From assembly GCA_031411235.1 (NCBI GenBank), contig JANOAR010000253.1, forward strand, positions 7,834 through 71,833: a stretch of DNA of 64,000 nucleotides. Direction: 5' to 3'. Positions 7,677 through 19,600 of this stretch are shown in pieces; position 1 is the first letter of the stretch, and each line of letters opens with the position of its first letter. Origin of the DNA: JANOAR01 sp031411235. GTDB lineage: Bacteria; Verrucomicrobiota; Verrucomicrobiia; Verrucomicrobiales; Verrucomicrobiaceae. The position numbers and the translations under genes were made by a program. Below the pieces are notes generated by a model. It did no database searches, was not told the origin of the DNA, and saw nothing but the letters and a program-made list of their open reading frames with translations.

Positions 7677-10600
7677 TTACTCGGGAAGAAGGAGGAAGTA
7701 GGCGTGGAAGGGGGGGAGATGGAGGGGAAGGGGGGGCTGATTGGCGGGGGTGTTGATCTCTGGGCTCCAGGTGTCGGGGGCGCTGAGGTAGTAGGCTGTG
7801 GTGCCGGGTTGACCGGGGGTGGCGTCGCTGTTCCAGAGGCGCAGGCGGCTGGCGCTGGTGGGGGTGGTGCTAGGTCGCAGAGGTGTGGCTAGCTGGAGGT
7901 CGGTGGCAGGGAGGGGGAGGAGTGCGCCAGTGCCGATAAGCTGGGTGCCTGGGTGGGTGACTAGGCTGGCTGGCTGGCTGGGGATTTGGCCGATGTAAAG
8001 GTGGGTGACGGGGGCGCGGCGCGGCTGGACGAGGAGCCCGCTGTTGAGGGGGATGGTGGCGTCTGCGGGCGTGGTGGTGAGGGATTTGACCCAGCGTGGG
8101 GCGCTGGTGGGGGTGGGCTGGTAGATCCAGTAGGGGTGGTAGTCTTTGCCATCGAAGGTCATGACGCGGTCGGCGGTGGCTTCAGTACGGCTGGCATGGA
8201 AGCTAGTGGGGGGGAAGAGGGTGGTGAGAGTCCAACCGGAATTTCCCAATGCCGACGATGGCTGCTGGCTGACTTCAGCACTGGCGGTGGGCGGTAGGAG
8301 GGGCATGGCGAAGGTGGTTTGTCCCACGGGGAAGGTGTGCGAGTGGGCGACCCAGGTGAGGGTGGTGGCGGTGGCTTCAGAAGTGCCGTTGTGGTCGGCG
8401 TCTAGGGTGACGCGGAGGCGGGCGAAGGTGTCGGATTTCGGATTTCGGATTTCACCGGAGGTGAGCGTTTCGGTGCCGTCGTTGTTTTGAATGGTGGTGA
8501 AGGTGCGGGCGGGGATGGCGATCCAGGGGCCGGTGGGGGTGGTGGCGGTTTCGAGATGGTAGGCGAGGTCGAGGTGGCCAGCGGTGGGGCGCGTGAGGAT
8601 GGCGCTGGCGGATAGCTGACTGGCACTGGAGGCTAGGCGGAAGCGTGGGGCAGGGGGCTGGGCGCTGGTATCGGGCGAGGTTCCGAGGGCGTATTCGAGG
8701 AGGTTGAGATGGAGGTCGTGGTCGGGATTGTCGCTGGGGGCTTTGTCGGGGGTGGCCTGGCGTTGCTGCCACTGGGCGAAGGTATCGGGGTAGGGGAGCG
8801 AGTTGAGGGTTGATGATGGAGGGTCGATGGCGTCGGAAGGGCTGATTTCGGCTTTGGAATTTGGGATTTCGGCCTTTGCCAAGGTGTTGGTGACACGGGT
8901 GCCTGCGGCTTGGGAGATGAGTATGAAGCCGAGGTCGATGGTGAGATCGGTGTCGCTGTCGGCGGCGTTGTCGCTGCTGGCGAGGTAGCCCGTCTCGGTG
9001 TCGGCGTCGGTGGGGGAGTAGCCGTAGTAGAGGTCGATGCTGGTGCTGCTGATGCCGTTGGAGGTGGGACTGGCGTTGTCGATGCCGTTTTCGCCGGTGC
9101 CGTCGTCACTGCTATTGGTGCTATAACCTGTGGAGGAGACATAGCCTGCGAGGGGCTTGGCGGCGGCGAATTCGGTGCTGGGGATGTGAACGAAGTACGG
9201 GCCTTCGGTGTAGGCGGTGAGGAGGTAGGTGCCGTTGTTGGCGGTGGTGGTGGTGGCGGTGGGGGAGTCGAGGCCGGGGGTGGAGCCGAGGGGGTAGAGG
9301 CTCACTTGCAGGCCTGCGACGGGGGTGTCGGTGGCGGATTCATAGTGGCCGTTATTATTGGTGTCCTTGAAGACGAGGTTGCCGACGCTGAGGGGGAGCG
9401 GCTTGAAGCCGAGGTCGATGCTGAGGTTGCTATCGGCGTCGTAGTTGTCGTCGGAGGCGGAGTCGTCGCCGAGTTCGCCCGTGGCGGCGGTGGGCTGGGT
9501 GCCGAAGGCTAGGGCGAAGGTGGCGGTCTTGGCTCCGTTGGTGAGTGGGTTGCCAGCGTCGGTGGCGTCTTGGCTGAGGTGGTCGTCTTGGCTGGTATTG
9601 GCAGCAGTGGCGCTGGCTTGGGTTTTAGCGAGCGGGGCACCTGTGATGAAATTGGTGGCGGGGGCGGTGATGTAGTAGTTGCCGGGGGCTACGTTGAATC
9701 TGTATCGACCGGAGCTGTTTGTGGTGGTTTGGGCGACGAGCACGGGGGTGGTCTGTGCGGTGTCTTGGCGGTAAATTTCGAGGGCGACGCCTTCGACACC
9801 TGCATCGGTGCCGGGGGTGTATTTGCCATCGAGGTCGAGGTCGCGGAAGACGAGGTTGCCGACGCTGATGGTGGCGGTGAAACCGAAGTCCTGGGTGAGG
9901 TCGTAGTTTTTGTCGCCGAGGGCGGTGGCCGTGTCGTCACCGTTGAGGAAGCCGCCTTCTTGCGTGGTGCCAAAGGGTTCGCTGCCAGGGGTGAGCATGA
10001 TGTCGGTGGTGCGGATGCCATTGAAGGCGGCGTCGGTGGTGTCGATGCCATCTTCGCCGAGGTTGTCATCTCCGGTGGTCTGGGCTCCAGGGATGCTGGA
10101 GCGGCCTGTGAGGTGCCCGCCGGAATTGAATTCGGTGGCGGGAATTTGCAGGTAGTAGGTGCCGGGGCGGAGGCCAGTGAACATGAACTTACCTTTGCTA
10201 GCGGTGGCCGTCTCGGTGGTCTGGGTGGCGATGGGGTTGAGGGGGTCGAGGCTGAGATTCCAGAGCTGCACGGTGACGCCGCCGATGCCTTCGCCGGTGT
10301 CGGCGTAGCCGTTACTGTTGATGTCGCTGAAGACGAGATTGCCGACGCCTACGGGGGTGTAGAAGCCGAAGTCAATGGTGAGGTCGGTGTTGTCGTCATC
10401 GTCGTCGTCGATGTAGGTGGCACTGCCGAATTCGGTATCGAAGTCGGTAGGCTCGGTGTCGGCAGCGAGGTTGAAGTTGGTGCTGCGGACGCCAGTGAGG
10501 AGCGGGTTGATGGCGTCGCTGCTGTTTTCATTGTAGTTGTCGTCGAGGCCATCGTCGCCGCCTTGGCCGGGAAGGGGGAGTGTGCCGTAGAGTTTGCCGG

Positions 10601-13600
10601 TGGCGGAGGACCAGTTACTGCCGGGGAGGAGGATGTAGTAATTGCCGGGTGGGATGTTGCTGAAGAGGTAGTTGCCGCTGCTGTTGGTGAGGGTCGAGGC
10701 GAGGTAGTTGTTGCTGTCGGGGTCAGTGGTGGAGGCTGCGTAGAGGTAAACGGTGACGCCGTTGATGCCTTCGCCTTCCTCGAAGATGCCGTTGCCGTTG
10801 AGGTCGCTGAAGACGCTGTTGCCTACGCCTGTGTTGTTGGGGTCGGGGAGGGTGAAGCCGAGGTCGATGGTGAGATTGCCGTCGCTGTCGTTGGCGTTGT
10901 CTTCACTGGCGAGGTAGCCGTTTTCACCCGTGGCGGAGCCCGGGCTGCTATCGCTGGGGAGCTGGCCAGCGACGAAGTTGGTGGTGACGGTGCTGACGCC
11001 GCTGGTGATGGGGCTGCCGCCGTCGATGCCGTTTTCGCCCACACTGTCGTCGCTGGTCGTCGCGGCGATGCCCGTCATGGAAACCTTGCCGGTGAGATGG
11101 CCGCCGGGGGCGAACTCGGCAGCGGGGATGTGAACGAAGTAAATGCCGCCTGGGATGCCGGTGAAGAGGTAGTGGCCATTGCTGTCGGTGCTGGTGGTGC
11201 GCACAGGCGAGCTGCTGCCGGGGGTGGCTCCATTTTCATAAAGCTGCACGGTGACGCCTTCGATGCCCTCGCCTGTGTCGGCGTGGCCGTTGGCATCGGC
11301 ATCGTAGAAGACAAGGTTGCCGATGGTGATGGGGCGCTGGAAGCCGAAGTCGATGGTGAGGTCGATGGCGGCGTCGAGCAGGTCGTCGGAGGAGGAGTCG
11401 ATGCCTGTCTCGCCGATGCTGGCGGTGGGGGCGGTGCCGGAGAAGAGCAGGACGGAGGCGCTAGCGACGCCGGAGGTCACAGGGGCACTGTCATTGAGCC
11501 CGTCCTCACCCACATCATCGTCGCCGAACTGGCCCTGGGCGATGCTCAGGCGGTTGGCCAGGGGTTGCCCCGTCTGGAACATGCTGTTGGGGATGAAGAT
11601 GCGGTAGGAGCCCGCGACGGTGTGCAAGAGGTAGAGGCCATTGGCATCGGTGACGGTGCTGGCAATTGGGGTGCTGACGCCGGGCGTCTGGGTGCTGTCA
11701 TACAGCTCGACGGTGACGCCGGGCACGCCTTCGCCAGCATCGGCGTGGCCGTTGCTGTTGCTATCGTAGAAGACGAGGTTACCCACGGAGACGCGGCGGT
11801 AGAAGCCGAGGTCCTGGGTGAGGTCAAAGTTGTTGTCGATGTAGGGAGCGGTGCTGTCTTCGGCGAAGTCGGTGCCGGTCTCGGTGCCAGCATCGGTGGG
11901 CTGGGCATTGTTTGCCAAAACGATAGTCCCTGTGCTGATGCCAGTGCTGTAAGGCGTGGTAGAGTCGATGCCGCTGTCGCCGTTGTTATCATCGCCGCTC
12001 TGCACGCCGGGCAGGCTGAAGAGGCCCACCATGGGCCGAGGGATGGCGAACTCGGTGGCAGGGATGTGGATGAAATAACTGCCGGGCAGGAGATTGGTGA
12101 AGAGGAACTTGCCCGTGGTGCTGGTGGTCTGCGTGTAGAGATAGGGGTCGGTACCGGGGATTTTGCCCGCCTCATAGAGGTGGACGTTGATGCCCGAGAG
12201 GCCCTCGCCGCTATCCGCGATTTGGTTGTTGTTCTGATCCTCGAAGACAATGTTGCCAAGGCCGCAGACGCTGAGCCGCAAGCCGAAGTCGAGGGTGAGT
12301 TCGTTGTTGGTACTGCCACTGATGCCTGGCTCGGCACCTGGGGAGATCTGGATAACAGGGCTATCGATGAGGGTTCCCAAACCACCGGGCTGGCTGCCGT
12401 TGTTGTCGTCGTCCACGCCATTGTCGCCAAAGGCGATGCTGCTGGGAACCGCATAGCTGGCACTGGGGGTGAGGCGCAGGTAGAAGTAGCCAGAGACGGG
12501 GACCGCGAAAGTAAAGTTGCCGGTGGCGCTGCTGGTGGTGGTGAGAAGGACTGTGTCGGCATCGCCTCCGGTGCCCCCGATGGCGTTGTCGGAGCCGGGG
12601 CTCATGAGGCTGACGGGGATGCCGGAGATGCCAGGTTCGCCGGGTTGACGAATGCCGTCGTTGTTGACGTCTTCCCAGATCAGGTCACCTATTTTGTAGC
12701 CGGGCCAGAGGCCAAAGTCGATGGTCAAGTCGGTGTTGGGAACGCCGTCTTCGCTGGTGGGTTCCGTGCCGATGGCGAGGGAGATGATGGGGCTGTTCAA
12801 CACGCCGCCAGTGCCTGAGGGCTGGGTGCCGTTATTGTCATCATCCACGCCGTTGTCGAGAGTGACGGGGGTGCCAGAGGTCTTCCAGTTGTTAGCAGGT
12901 GGGGTGACGCGGACGAAGTAGTTGCCGGTGGCGAGGATATCGAAACGGTAGGCGCCCGTGCTGTCGGTGACGAGGGTGGGGCCGACCTGGGTGTCAGCAT
13001 TGGCGCCGTTGCCGCCGATGGCGTTGTCGTTGCCTGGGTCGTAGAGATGCACGGTGGCTCCGGCGAGGCCGGGTTCGCCGCTGTCGCGCTGGCCATTATT
13101 GTTGCTGTCCTCCCAGACCAGGTTGCCCAGGGACAAGGTCGTGACGGTGAAGGTGGAAGACTGCGTGCCGGTGCAGCCCAGGCTGTCGGTGACGCTCAAC
13201 GTGATGGCCGTGCTGCTGTCCACCGGCGGGGCGGTGCCGCTGATGATACCGCTCGCGGTGTCGAGGGTGAGGCCTGCGGGCAGCGTGCCACTGGTCAGCG
13301 CCCAGGTGAACGGGCCGGTGCCTGCGCTGGCGCTCAGGGCCTGCGAGTAGGCATAGCCAGCATTGGCAGAGGGCAGCGTCGCGGGTGTGATGGTGATGGC
13401 GGGGCAAACCACGGTCAGGGTGTAGGGCTGCGCGCCGGTGAAGCCCTGGCTGTCCGTGGCTTGCGCGGTGAAGCTGTAAGTCGTCGGCGTGTCCAAGGGC
13501 GTGCCGCTGATCACTCCGGCGGTGCTCAAGCTAAGGCCTGTGGGCAAGGCACCGCTGGTGATGGCAAAGGTGTAAGGAGCGGTGCCGCCCACGCCGGTGA

Positions 13601-16600
13601 GCGGCTGGCTGTAAGGCGCGCCATCGGTCGCGTTGGGCAGTGTTGGGGGCGTGATGGTGATCTGGCCGATCAGCACCGAGTAGCTCTGCGTGCCGAAGAA
13701 GCTGTTCGTATCCGTTGCTGTGATGGTGAAGGCAAAGGTGCCCGTTGCAGTTGGCGTGCCAGTGATGGCACCTGTGCCGGGGTTCAACGACAAGCCCGTG
13801 GGCAGCACGCCCGTGCTTATGCTGAAAGTGTAAGGCCCCGTGCCGCCGGTGGCGCTCAATGTCTGCGAGTAGGCGTTGCTGATGAAGCCCTTCGGCAGGG
13901 TCGATGGCGATAGGATAATTTGGCCGATCACCACCGAGTAGCTCTGCGTGCCGAAGAAGCTGTCTGCGTCCAGCGCCTTAATTGTGAAGGCAAAGGTGCC
14001 CGTTGCAGTCGGTGTGCCAGTGATGGCACCTGTGCCGGGGTTCAATGATAAACCCGTGGGCAGCGAACCCGTGCTCACGCTCCAGGTGTAAGGCCCTGTG
14101 CCGCCAGTGGCGCTCAATGTCTGCGAGTAGGCGTTGCTGATGAAGCCATTGGGCAGCGTCGTTGGCGTGATGCTGATCTGGCCAATCGTCACCGAATAGC
14201 CCTGCGTGCCGAAGAAGCTGTTTGCATCCAGCGCCTTGATTGTGAAGGCAAAGGTGCCTGTTGCAGTCGGTGTGCCAGTGATGGCACCTGTGCCGGGGTT
14301 CAACGTCAAGCCTGTGGGCAGCGAACCCGTGCTCACGCTCCAGGTGTAAGGCCCGGTGCCGCCGCTGGCACTCAACGTCTGCGAGTAGGTGTTGCTGATG
14401 AAGCCATTGGGCAGCGTTGGTGGAGTCACCGTGATAGTGGGCTGGCGGAAGCCGAAATCGAGGGTGTTCTCCACACTCGTGGTGCCGCTAGTGCCCGGCT
14501 CAGCGCCTGCGGTGAGGGTAAAGTCAAAACTGATGCTCGCACTGCCTGCACCGCCGGACTGGCTTCCGTCGTTGGTGTCTTCGGTGCCATTGTCCGTGCC
14601 CACGAGGGTGCTTGCGAACGGATAGGTGGCGTTGGGCGTGACCTTGATCTTGTAGGTGCCTGGGGTGTAAATGAGGAAGCCATAGTTACCGCTGGCATTG
14701 GTGGTGGTCGTTACCGCTGGAACCAATGAGGCGCCCGTGCTGTCGAGCAGTTCCGCAGTCAGCCCGCTGATGCCACTCTCGGTGGCGCTGTCATAGAGGC
14801 CATTGTTGTTGAGGTCGGCCCACACCAGGTTGCCTACGGTGAAGCCGCTGAAAAGGCCAAAGTCCACAGTCGTGTTGGTGTTTGGATCGGTGTCGGCATC
14901 AGTGATGGATTCAGCGCCAGCAACGAGGTTGATGAGGGGGCTGAACAGCGCCGTGGCTCGCCCGCCGGGCTGTGCGCCGTCGTTGTTGTTGTCCACGTTG
15001 TTATCGGTGGTCGCGGGCGTGCCGCTGGTCACGGGATAACCGGCGGGCGGAGTAACTTTGACAAAATAATTGCCAGCAACGAGGCCGCTGAAGCCGTAAG
15101 CACCGCTTGCGAGTGTCGTGAAGTTCGATCCCACTTGTATATCATCAGCGGTATTGATCGTGTTATCGGCACCCCGTGTGAACAACTGTACGGTCACGCC
15201 GCTGATGCCTGTTTCGCTGGCGTCTTTGATGCCGTTGTTGTTGGCGTCATCCCACACTAGATTGCCAAGGGCCAGATTGGCGGCGGTGATGGTGACTATA
15301 TAATCCTCCACCTCGCCATTGCCCACGCTGCCCGTCGGAGCAGTGGTGGCTTGATCGGTGAGACGGAAGCGCACGCCGCGCTGGGTGCCCGCGCTCGCTG
15401 CGGCGGGCACGGTGAAGGTGATGTTCTGCGGGGTGGCTGTGGTGGTGCCGTTGAGCAGGACGCGCGCGACTTCGAGGCGCTCGCCACCATTGGTTCCGCT
15501 GAGCAGCGTGTCGTTAAACGTGCCGTCGTTGTTGAAGTCGATCCAGGCGTTCAGGTAGGCGTTGGCACCGCTGCTGTTATGGACATAAACAGGGAGCGTG
15601 ACGCTCGCAGTTTGAGTGATGTTTGCGGGCATTGTCACGCCGTCTTCGTCCACACCGTCGGCATTGGCGGCAGCATCAGGTGTGACACTGGTTTCAGTAT
15701 CCACGGTGGCACCAAGGCGGATGTTGCTGTTCATCGCGCTGCTCGTCGTGGTGGTGAGTGCGCCGCTGCCGTTCCAGTCACCGAAGTCGGTTGCAATAAG
15801 GGTGATGGCATAATCCTCGACCTCGCCCTTGAGGGCGGAGGCACCGCTGAATGCTGGCGCGGTGCTGCCCTCAGTGAAGCGGATGCGCAGATACTTGGTG
15901 CCTGGGATCGTGCCGACAGGTGGAGTGATGACAAAGGTGCGGGTGCCGGAGCTGGTGACAGACTGCACGGTCTGTGTCTCGCTTGCATCGGCCACGTCAT
16001 TGTCGTCGTTCCAGTCCACGAAGACGTTGAGGCGCGCGGTGATTATGGTGCCGCCGATGGTGGTGGGGATACTCAAGCTGGTGGCAATGCCCACGGTGAA
16101 GATGGGTATTGTCACGTCTTCGTCATCCGTGCCTGTGGTATCATCGGCCGTGGCGCTGCCGGTAGTGGGATTGGCCGTTTCGGCATCATTCGCTGCGGTG
16201 CCTATTCTGATGTTTGAACTCACACCTTGGCTGGCCGCAGCAAAGGAAGGATAGTCGCCGAAGTCCAACGGTGCCGGGATGATGCTTACCACGTAGTCTT
16301 CCACTTCGCCGTTGCCCACTGCACCGGTGGAGCCAGGTGTTGCGGTCGAAGTGAGCCGCACGCGCACGCCTAGATTCACGCCCGTCACGGCTGTGGCAGG
16401 CACGGTGATGCTGAGGTTCTGGGTGAGGTTGTTCGAGCCCGTGGCGATGCTGACATTGGTGGCGATCTGCTCGCCTGCATCGGTTAGCACGCCGTTGTTG
16501 TTGTAGTCGATCCAGGCATTGAGGTAGGCTGCTGTGCCGGAGGTGTTGGTCACCAGGACTGGGATGGTCGCAGATGCGTCGGCGGTTATGGCCGGGAACG

Positions 16601-19600
16601 TCACTGCGTCTTCATCATCGGTGTAGGTTAAGTCATCACCTGTGGCGGTGGCATTGGTTGTCTCAGCCACTTCTTTGTCCGTCAGGGCTCCCAGTTTCAG
16701 CGTGGTGATGGCCGTGCTGCTGGCACTAGCGAAGCTGGCGAAATCTCCAAAGTCCAGCGTCGGCGCGACGATGTTCACCACGTAGTCCTCCACTTCGCCG
16801 TTGCCGCTGGCACCCGTGTCACCGGGAGACAAGGTCGAAGTCAGCCGCACGCGCACGCCAAGGATCACTCCCGTCACAGCGCTGTTGGGCACCGTGAAGG
16901 TGATGTTTTGGGTGACGTTGCTGGAGCCTGTGGTGATGCTGACGTTGGCGGCGATCTGTTCGCCTGCATCGGTGAGCAGGCCGTTGTTGTTGTAGTCGAT
17001 CCAGGCATTGAGGTAGGCTGCTGTGCCCGAGGTGTTGGTCACCACCACAGGCAGGGTGGCGGCGGCATTGAGGAACATGGCGGGGATGGTCGTTCCATCT
17101 TCGTCATCGCTGCCTGTGGTGTCATCGCCGGTGGCGGTGGAGTTGGTGGTGGCGACAAACTCGGTGTCCGCCAAGGCCCCCAGCCGCAGAGTGCTGGTGA
17201 CGATGCTGCTGGCGTTGCCGAAGGCGTTGTAGTCGCCAAAGTCCGTCGTCGGTGTAATGATGGTGGCGACATAATCTTCAATCTCGCCCGTGCCCAGCAC
17301 CCCCGTCGGAGCCGTGGTGGCCTGGTTGGTCAGGCGGAAGCGTACGCCGCGCTGAGCACCCACACTTGCGGCGACGGGCACGGTGAAGGTGATGTTCTGC
17401 GCGGTGGCCGTGGTGGTGCCTGTCGCAATGGTGCGCGCGGCTTCCAGGCGCTCGCCGCCGTTGGCCCCACTGAGGACGGTGTCGTTAAACGTGCCGTCGT
17501 TGTTGAAGTCGATCCAGGCGTTGAGGTAGGCGTTGGCCCCGCTGCTGTTGTTGACGAAGACCGGGATGGTGACGCTCTCGCCCGGCGTGAAGCTGGCGGG
17601 CATGGTCACGCCGTCTTCATCCGCGCCGTCGGCAGTCGCGTCGGCATCAGGCGTGACGCTGGTTTCGGCATCCACCGTGGCACCGAGGCGGAGGTTGGTG
17701 TTGAGAATGCTGCTCGTGGTCGTGGTCAGTGCGCCGCCGCCGTTCCAGTCGCCCAACTCGGTGGTGGGGATAATGTCGTCGAGGAAGTTGTTGTTGGGGT
17801 AGTCGGTCAGTGTGATGACATGAACCGGGATGTTGTTATCATTGGCCACAGAGGTGTCGGCCACGCTGTAATAGCCAGTGCTGTCCTCTTCCACGAGGAC
17901 GTAGTCGCCCACGGCAAGGTTGAGAAACTCGTAGTAGCCGTTGAGGTCGCTGGCGGTGACGGCCAGCACGGTGCCATCGGAGGGTTCGCCATCGCCATTG
18001 GGGTCGCTGTAGAGTTTGACGGTGGCATACGGCAGGGCCACGTCGCCACCGAAGCCGAACACTCCCTGGTCTTCATACACGTAGCCAGACGCGGTGGCTG
18101 CCATGGTCTGGAGCCCGGCGGTGCTGCTGGCGGGCGGCACGAGGTCGCCGTTGACATCCACCGCCAGGTTCACGGCTGCGATGTTGGTTGCCAGCGTTGC
18201 CTTGGCCTTGGCTTTGAGGGTGACGGTGAGGGTGAAAGTGCCGTTCACCGCGAGGCTGTCACCATCGGTTAAGTCGCTCCAAATGAGGCTGCCTGCGGCG
18301 CTGGAGTTGGGTGAGACTGTGGCAAAGACGAAGTCGAACTGGGCGTCACTGAAGGTGTCCTCCAGGGGCACGGTGGTTAGATCGGTGGTGCCCGTGTTTT
18401 TCACGCTGAGGTTGAAGACGACGTTGTCGCCGATATTGGCCGGGCCGGGGCTGGGGCTGACGAGGGTCTTGGTCACGGTGACGGCGGGGCGGGTGACGAT
18501 CACCGGTGAAGTGGCGGAAGCGGTGGGGCCGCCGCCGGTGGTGACGTTCACGGTATTGGTGGCTGGATTGGCGGCAGCGAGTCCGGTGAAGTTGACGATG
18601 ATATCGATGCTCTGGCCAGGGATCATGGGGCCGACGTTACTCCAGGTAAGGCTACCGCTGGCCGTAGTGTCCGGGGTCGTGGTGGCGGAGTTAAAGGTGA
18701 GGTTGGCCGCCGGAAAGGTGTCCACGACCTGCACCGTGTTGTGCGTGGTGTTGCCGTTGTTGGTTACGCGCAGGCGATACTGAGTGGATTGGCCAATGGC
18801 GATCTGACCGTCAGCGGGCGAGAGCAGGGTCGTGACGACGGTGACGGAGGCTGCGGAGCTGGCCACAATGGCGGTTGCGCTGCTAAAGTCGGTGGGCTCG
18901 ATGGGATCCACATAGTTGAATGTGAGCACGGCACTGCTGGGGGCGTAGAGCGAGCCGTTGTTGCTGGTGCCTACGGTGCTGCTGCTGGCGGGAATGAGGA
19001 AGGTGAAGATGCCCGTGTTAACGCCAGTTTCCGTGAGCGTGACTGGCTCGCTATCACCGCCGCTGCTGGTGATGATGGCGCTGAGGGTCTCGGCGGTGGT
19101 AGTGCTGGTGTTTTGATCGATGTCGGTGACGCGCACACCGACCTGTTCGTTGGCGGCAAAGGTCGTGGTATTGGGGCCATTGGAGCCCGTGGTGAACTTG
19201 GCAAAGCTCGGTGTGCCTGAGTCCAGGCCGATGACGTTCACGAAGGTGGACATACCGGAGCTGATGGTGTTTTCATAACCTTCCCGGCTGTTAGCGGTGA
19301 TGATGTAAGTGCCCTCCGTTGCCCCAATAGTCCACGGATACTGGAAGGTTTTTGTGGCCGTGGTGGTGGCCACTGAGTCAGACATCGCCAATAGGAAATC
19401 GCCTGCGGTGCCAGGGCCATCGACGTTCAAGAGCAGGCTGGTGATGTCATACGCACCAAAGGGATCGCCTGCGGTGACGCGGATATAGACGGTCTGGCCG
19501 GGCATGGGCGTGGTGATGAGGCTGCCGCCGGGATAGGGGGCATCATAGACGGCGACGCTGTCGGTGTGGATGACGGTGTTGGTCGGCAGGTTGACCTTGG

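Noticed and set aside
7677..9000. LPXTG or PEP-CTERM anchor of the giant protein
   Set aside because: The last residues (FHAYFLLLPE) contain neither motif nor a hydrophobic segment with a basic tail.
9570..12818. Plus-strand ORF of about 1,080 codons opposite the giant gene
   Set aside because: It is an antisense shadow of the repeat-rich SdrD-B block, made of low-complexity Gly/Val/Glu runs and without recognisable motifs.
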